Origin: Bacteroidales bacterium
GTDB taxonomy: Bacteria > Bacteroidota > Bacteroidia > Bacteroidales > Muribaculaceae
Direction of reading: 5' to 3'
Length of the DNA: 9,445 nucleotides
Assembly (NCBI GenBank): GCA_004554255.1
Contig: SFNC01000075.1
Coordinates: 1-9,445, forward strand
Within the stretch, counting starts at the first letter, position 1. Every line of letters begins with the position of its first letter. The notes under the pieces were generated by a model, which was not told the origin of the DNA, did no database searches, and saw nothing but the letters and a program-made list of their open reading frames with translations. A program made the translations under genes and the position numbers. Below are positions 5,858 to 9,445 of this stretch, piece by piece.

Positions 5858-5904
5858 TTTTTGGCGCGGAGATTACGGCATATCGGCGAATTTTTGTACC
5901 TTTG
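5858..5904 (+). promoter_or_regulatory. Promoter of tamL with upstream TTTTTGGCGCGGA element
   Basis: TACCTTTG (5897-5904) is a perfect -7 box in the common Bacteroidales context TTTTTGTACCTTTGCA. The -33 position is only TTA (5873-5875; spacer 21 nt). TTTTTGGCGCGGA (5858-5870) lies in the same place relative to the -7 box (39 nt from its first base) as in the pepT and lipoprotein promoters (38 nt). Transcription would begin at about 5908-5911, at or immediately before the GTG start codon. Confidence 0.65.
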
Positions 5905-5909
5905 CATCC

Positions 5910-8270
5910 GTGAAAACCAAGTTCGCAATAATCTCGGTTCTGGCAGTGCTGTTATGGGCCTGCAGCCCCGTCAAGCATGTGCCTGACGGCCAGTATCTCC
6001 TGGATAAGGTTGACATTAAAATCGAGACTGATTCCGGGGGCCATACTATTGCCGAGGGCGCCGACCTTGTCAACTTTCTGCGTCAGCAACCGAACCATAA
6101 GGTACTGGGATTCGCCAAGTTACAGCTGGCGACATATTCGCTGTCCGGGAAAGATACCACCAAGTGGTACAACCGCTGGCTCAGACGGCTGGGCCAGCCG
6201 CCGGTGATTTACGATTCACTGCTTACAGAGCTGTCAGCCAGGCAATTGCGTCAGGCCGTGATAAACCGCGGGTTCATGAGCACGCAGGTATCGGTGGACA
6301 CAGTGCTGGACGATCGCAGCAAGCGCGCGCACGTGACATACACGATACATCCCGGCCAGCCGCACGTGATAAAAACACTGGATTATGAGATTGAAGACCC
6401 CGCCATCGGCGCGCTGATTGTGGCGGACACCACCGAGCGTGTGATAGGCCCCGGCGATGTCTTCAACCGCAATATACTGGACTCCGAGCGTACGCGCATA
6501 ACACATATGTTGCGCAACAACGGGTATTATTCGTTTAATAATGAGTATATTACGTTCACAGCCGACACCGTGAGCGGGTCTAAGGAGCTGCAGCTTACCA
6601 TGCACGTGCAGCCACCGCGGCAGGGCGCCAAGGAGGCTGAAATCCCGGCGGAGCATGTGCCGTACTCGGTACGCAACATTTACTTTGTGGTGAGCAGCCC
6701 CACCAATGATGCGGCCTCGGTGAACTTCCACTTCGAGGACACTGATACCGTCCGCTACAAGGACATCACCGTGCTGTATTGCAACCCCGACCACTTTATA
6801 AAACCCGATATTCTGGAAGAAAAATGCCACCTGGAGGCCGGTGAGCCGTTCAATGCCAGCAAAATAGAGCGCACTTACGAGTCTCTGAGCCAATTGGGCA
6901 TCCTCAAATTCATAAACATCGACATGAAGCCGCTGGGGATGATAGACGGGCGCATGTGGATGGACGCTTATATCCTGATTACGCGCAACAAAAAACAGAG
7001 CATCGCCGTGGAGCTGGAGGGCACCAACTCGGAGGGCGACCTGGGCTTTGGCGTGGGGCTCACCTATCAGCACCGCAATATTTTCCATCGCAGCGAGCAA
7101 CTGTCGGCGAAGATCCGCGCCTCGTACGAGAGCCTTAGTGGCAACCTGGACGGACTTATCAACGACAATTACACCGAGGTGGGCGCCGAGGTGGGCCTTA
7201 CATTCCCGAAACTGGAGGCTCCCTTCCTCAGCAAATCATTCAAGCTGCGGTCGCGGGCGTCCACGGAGTTCACCATCTCCACGAATTACCAGGAACGCCC
7301 CGAGTATACCCGCGTCATCGCCGGTGCCGCGTGGAAATACAAATGGACATCGCCATCGGTGCGCTACCGCGGATATAATGTGCGCAGAACATTTGACCTG
7401 GTGGACATAAATTATGTATATCTTCCCCACTCCACCATTGACTTCATAGACCAGATAGCGCCCCAGAATCCGCTGCTGAGATACAGCTACGAGGACCACT
7501 TCATCATGCGCATGGGCTACAGCTATTACCGCACCAACAGGCGCATCCCCACAGGCAAGGAGAACTCCTTTACCATCCAGCCGTCCGTGTCTACGATAAG
7601 ACTGTCGGCCGAGATGGCCGGTAACCTACTGTACGGATTCTCGAACATGGTGGGACAGAAGAAAAGCGACGGCGCATATAAAATTTTCGGCATCCAATAC
7701 GCGCAGTACGTTAAGGGCGAGGCCGACTTTACGCATGTCGCCAACCTGAACTCGCGCAATGCGCTGGCATTTCATGCCGGATTCGGCGTCGGTTACCCCT
7801 ACGGAAACTCGTCCATGATACCGTTTGAGAAGCGATTCTACGCCGGCGGCGCCAACAGCGTGCGCGGATGGGGCGTGCGCACGCTGGGTCCCGGCTCGTA
7901 CGAGTCGAAAAACAATGTGCTCAACTTCATAAACCAGTGCGGCGACATAATGCTGAACCTGAGCATGGAATACCGCATGCGACTGTTCTGGGTCTTTGAA
8001 GGCGCGCTATTTATAGACGCCGGAAACATCTGGACAATAAAGAAATACCCCACCCAGCCGGGCGGAGAATTCAGATTCAACAAATTCTATAAACAGATCG
8101 CGGCCGGATACGGAGTGGGCTTGCGAATGGACTTTACATACTTCCTGCTGCGCCTCGACCTTGGCATGAAGGCACATGACCCGGCCGAAAACGCCGAGCC
8201 TTGGCCGCTGATACACCCCAACTGGCACAGGGACGCAACATTCCACTTCGCCGTGGGATACCCATTCTGA
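5910..8270 (+). CDS. tamL: TamL: TamA-like Omp85 outer-membrane lipoprotein
   Basis: A 786-residue Omp85 protein. In Bacteroidetes the TamA equivalent carries an N-terminal lipid anchor (TamL) and is thought to work with TamB in outer-membrane biogenesis. Starting at GTG 5910, the protein opens with a lipoprotein signal KTKFAIISVLAVLLWAC, with the lipidated cysteine at residue 18. POTRA-like domains occupy about 25-355; the last one includes the segment LEAGEPFNASKIERTYESLS. The early segment NHKVLGF...RRLGQPPVIYD is typical of this subfamily. The beta-barrel covers about 360-786. It contains AGGANSVRGWGVRTLGPGS, with the conserved VRGW loop-6 motif at 651-654, then GALFIDAGNIW, and ends in FAVGYPF with a terminal phenylalanine suited to insertion by the Bam machinery. 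An in-frame ATG at 5769 is rejected because its 47-residue extension would bury the signal peptide and runs upstream of the promoter. No tamB lies within the window. Confidence 0.85.
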   Translation: MKTKFAIISVLAVLLWACSPVKHVPDGQYLLDKVDIKIETDSGGHTIAEGADLVNFLRQQPNHKVLGFAKLQLATYSLSGKDTTKWYNRWLRRLGQPPVIYDSLLTELSARQLRQAVINRGFMSTQVSVDTVLDDRSKRAHVTYTIHPGQPHVIKTLDYEIEDPAIGALIVADTTERVIGPGDVFNRNILDSERTRITHMLRNNGYYSFNNEYITFTADTVSGSKELQLTMHVQPPRQGAKEAEIPAEHVPYSVRNIYFVVSSPTNDAASVNFHFEDTDTVRYKDITVLYCNPDHFIKPDILEEKCHLEAGEPFNASKIERTYESLSQLGILKFINIDMKPLGMIDGRMWMDAYILITRNKKQSIAVELEGTNSEGDLGFGVGLTYQHRNIFHRSEQLSAKIRASYESLSGNLDGLINDNYTEVGAEVGLTFPKLEAPFLSKSFKLRSRASTEFTISTNYQERPEYTRVIAGAAWKYKWTSPSVRYRGYNVRRTFDLVDINYVYLPHSTIDFIDQIAPQNPLLRYSYEDHFIMRMGYSYYRTNRRIPTGKENSFTIQPSVSTIRLSAEMAGNLLYGFSNMVGQKKSDGAYKIFGIQYAQYVKGEADFTHVANLNSRNALAFHAGFGVGYPYGNSSMIPFEKRFYAGGANSVRGWGVRTLGPGSYESKNNVLNFINQCGDIMLNLSMEYRMRLFWVFEGALFIDAGNIWTIKKYPTQPGGEFRFNKFYKQIAAGYGVGLRMDFTYFLLRLDLGMKAHDPAENAEPWPLIHPNWHRDATFHFAVGYPF

Positions 8271-8312
8271 GAACCGCATTAACTATCGCGCTGCAACAGT
8301 TGTTATAGCAAT

Positions 8313-8960
8313 ATGAAAACACTTGTAATATTCGACCTTGACGGCACCCTCGTGAATACAATCGAGGACCTTGCCAATGCCACAAACCACGCCCTATCGG
8401 CATTGGGTTACCCCACGCATTCTGTGGCATCCTACTGCAATATGGTGGGTAACGGAGTGACAAAACTGCTGGAACGCGCGCTGCCCGAGGAAGCCCGAAG
8501 CACGCGCATAATCGAGGCCATGCGCGCACAATTCCGCGAATATTACGACGCACACCTGTACGACTGCTCGGTGCCCTACCCGGGCATACGCGAACTGCTG
8601 CAGGAGCTAACCGACCGCGGCATCGCAATAGCTGTGGCATCCAACAAGTATCAGGCGGCAGTGGAACGTATAATCGAGCACTTCTTCCCTGAGATGCCGT
8701 GGAAGGCTGTGTTCGGGCACATCGACGGCGTCCCGGTTAAGCCGGATCCCTCGGTGGTATTTGAGGTCCTCGGACAACATCCCACGCCGAAATCCGACGT
8801 TCTGTACGTAGGCGACTCAAATGTGGATATTGAAACGGCACGGCGCGCATGTGTGGACGGCTGCGGTGTGACATGGGGATTCCGGACACGGCAGGAGCTG
8901 GTAAACGCCTGCGCCCAGAACATAGTGTCGAACCCCGACGACATACTGTCATTGCTCTGA
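8313..8960 (+). CDS. gph: HAD-superfamily phosphatase, phosphoglycolate phosphatase-like
   Basis: A 215-residue cytoplasmic HAD hydrolase of the phosphoglycolate phosphatase/PpaX group. All four HAD motifs are present: motif I FDLDGTLVNT with nucleophile D8 and acid/base D10, motif II with S110 in AVASNK, motif III K143 in VKPDPS, and motif IV GDSNVDIETA with D168 and D172. An alpha-helical cap (about 16-85) follows motif I, as in subclass C1. Such enzymes remove phosphate from 2-phosphoglycolate, which arises during DNA repair or oxygenation reactions. Related proteins act on pyrophosphate or sugar phosphates, so the substrate is not certain and the gene symbol is tentative. It starts 42 nt after tamL on the same strand. 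No separate promoter is evident in the gap, so read-through from tamL is likely. Confidence 0.82.
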   Translation: MKTLVIFDLDGTLVNTIEDLANATNHALSALGYPTHSVASYCNMVGNGVTKLLERALPEEARSTRIIEAMRAQFREYYDAHLYDCSVPYPGIRELLQELTDRGIAIAVASNKYQAAVERIIEHFFPEMPWKAVFGHIDGVPVKPDPSVVFEVLGQHPTPKSDVLYVGDSNVDIETARRACVDGCGVTWGFRTRQELVNACAQNIVSNPDDILSLL

Positions 8961-9110
8961 GAAAAACGTTTTATCCACAAATATACGACTAATTTTGCTT
9001 TAAAAATCGCATAAAGGCGCAAAAATAACACGGATTATTTGCATATATCAGAAAAACATCGTAACTTTGCAAAGCAAAAGCGAGGGAACTCGCCGGAGCA
9101 CATACAGAAT
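8961..9110. other. Intergenic region between the HAD gene and the tRNA
   Basis: AT-rich spacer containing the palindrome AAAACGTTTT (about 8963-8972), one TTATCCACA DnaA-box match (8971-8979) and the tRNA promoter (9038-9069). No hairpin terminator for the HAD gene is visible. Confidence 0.5.
9038..9069 (+). promoter_or_regulatory. Promoter of tRNA-Glu
   Basis: TTTG (9038-9041), a 20-nt spacer, then TAACTTTG (9062-9069) form a full Bacteroidetes promoter. Transcription would begin near 9073-9076, giving a 5' leader of about 35 nt for RNase P to remove. Confidence 0.75.
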
Positions 9111-9183
9111 GGCGATTTAGTGTAGTGGCCTAGCACGCCACCCTCTCAAGGTGGAGACCCGGGTTCGATTCCCGGACTCGCTA
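9111..9183 (+). tRNA. tRNA-Glu (anticodon CTC)
   Basis: The 73-nt cloverleaf folds completely. Acceptor strands are 9111-9117 and 9176-9182 with discriminator A9183. T8-A9 precedes a 4-bp D stem (GTGT/GCAC) with the GG pair in the D loop. The anticodon stem is CCACC/GGTGG with loop CTCTCAA, giving anticodon CTC at positions 34-36, which reads GAG. The T stem is CCGGG/CCCGG with loop TTCGATT. CCA is not encoded (CAA follows A73), so it would be added after transcription. The acceptor stem has a T-C mismatch at pair 6-67 (9116/9177) and a G-T pair at 1-72. Confidence 0.93.
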
Positions 9184-9195
9184 CAATCACCAAGC

Positions 9196-9223
9196 GACAG
9201 CCGAAGGGTTTCCTTCGGCTGTC
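9196..9223 (+). terminator. Hairpin terminator after tRNA-Glu
   Basis: GACAGCCGAAGG and its exact reverse complement form a perfect 12-bp stem with a GTTT loop, beginning 12 nt after the tRNA. The following ACTGTTTATG is only weakly T-rich, so it may act as a terminator, a 3' processing or stability hairpin, or both. Confidence 0.75.
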
Positions 9224-9390
9224 ACTGTTTATGCACGTATGCAAGCGGTGCGTGCCGCAGGAGCGCAGGAGATGGTGCATGTGCAGGGGTGCGGGGGACG
9301 GAAGAGCGTGCGTGCCGCGAGGGCGCAGGGCAGAACCGCAGGGACATGGAGGGGGGCGCCACCATTTGGTATGTATGTTATTTATGTGGT
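9224..9390. other. G-rich stretch without a recognisable gene
   Basis: Between the tRNA hairpin and the right-edge repeat the plus strand is rich in G runs (for example 9286-9296 and 9350-9355). It contains GTGCGTGCCGC at both 9248-9258 and 9308-9318, in each case followed by a similar G/C-rich GCGCAGG segment. Short open frames here have no family signature. I see no gene. Confidence 0.5.
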
Positions 9391-9445
9391 GTATAAGTCT
9401 TATATGACGTATAAATCGTATATGACTTATATGACATATATGACT
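9391..9445. repeat. 9-bp AT-rich tandem repeat, cut by the window edge
   Basis: Six consecutive 9-mers fit NTATATGAC with few changes: GTATAAGTC, TTATATGAC, GTATAAATC, GTATATGAC, TTATATGAC and ATATATGAC, then a final T at the edge. The array probably continues beyond the window. Confidence 0.85.

Noticed and set aside
5769..5909. Upstream ATG start for tamL
   Set aside because: It would precede the tamL promoter, add 47 residues without similarity to the family, and bury the lipoprotein signal.
6234..7100. 288-codon minus-strand open frame inside tamL
   Set aside because: Antisense to the POTRA region of tamL. It is rich in His, Val and Arg, as expected from a reversed reading, with no domain pattern.
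8971..8979. DnaA box TTATCCACA as part of a replication origin
   Set aside because: Only one perfect box here, plus one variant at 2386-2394. There is no cluster, dnaA/dnaN context or clear unwinding element, so chance is sufficient.
9111..9223. tRNA-Glu as an integration site for a genomic island
   Set aside because: No repeat of the tRNA 3' end and no integrase gene are visible; the hairpin directly after the tRNA fits an ordinary terminator.

Overview
The window looks like chromosomal DNA from a gut-type member of the order Bacteroidales, possibly Muribaculaceae-like (the family is a guess from base composition and style). Evidence is the repeated Bacteroidetes-type promoter signature (TTG or TTTG, then 19-21 nt, then TAnnTTTG), the near absence of Shine-Dalgarno sequences, and a lipoprotein-type Omp85 protein (TamL) that is characteristic of the phylum.

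Layout, left to right. Positions 1-89 (minus) hold the first 29 codons of a CidA/LrgA-family membrane protein that runs off the left edge. A minus-strand pair follows: miaA (tRNA dimethylallyltransferase, 228-1142) lies downstream of pepT (peptidase T, 1160-2383), with a 17-nt gap and a good promoter at 2442-2472. After a gene-poor stretch comes a second minus-strand pair of unrecognised exported proteins: a coiled-coil lipoprotein (3170-4117) and a small signal-peptide protein (2729-3157), driven by a promoter at 4206-4236. Positions 4332-4856 are a non-coding array of four tandem ~135-bp units, rich in CTC...GAG inverted motifs and each carrying an identical 46-nt core. The array abuts the 3' end of a standalone MetH-like homocysteine S-methyltransferase gene (4886-5767, minus).

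A divergent promoter region (5768-5909) separates that gene from tamL (5910-8270, plus), an outer-membrane Omp85/TamA-like lipoprotein that probably starts at a GTG lying almost at its own transcription start. A phosphoglycolate-phosphatase-like HAD hydrolase (8313-8960, plus) follows. Next come a tRNA-Glu(CTC) gene with its own promoter (9111-9183), a strong hairpin, a G-rich stretch without genes, and a 9-bp AT-rich tandem repeat cut by the right edge.

Most of the genes are housekeeping: tRNA modification, peptide turnover, one-carbon/methionine metabolism, envelope biogenesis and metabolite repair. Three things are least explained: the 135-bp repeat array; a 39-nt element shared (37/39) by the pepT and lipoprotein promoters, with a shorter match at the tamL promoter; and the orphan exported-protein pair. 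No CRISPR array, transposase, phage gene or recognisable defence system is visible.
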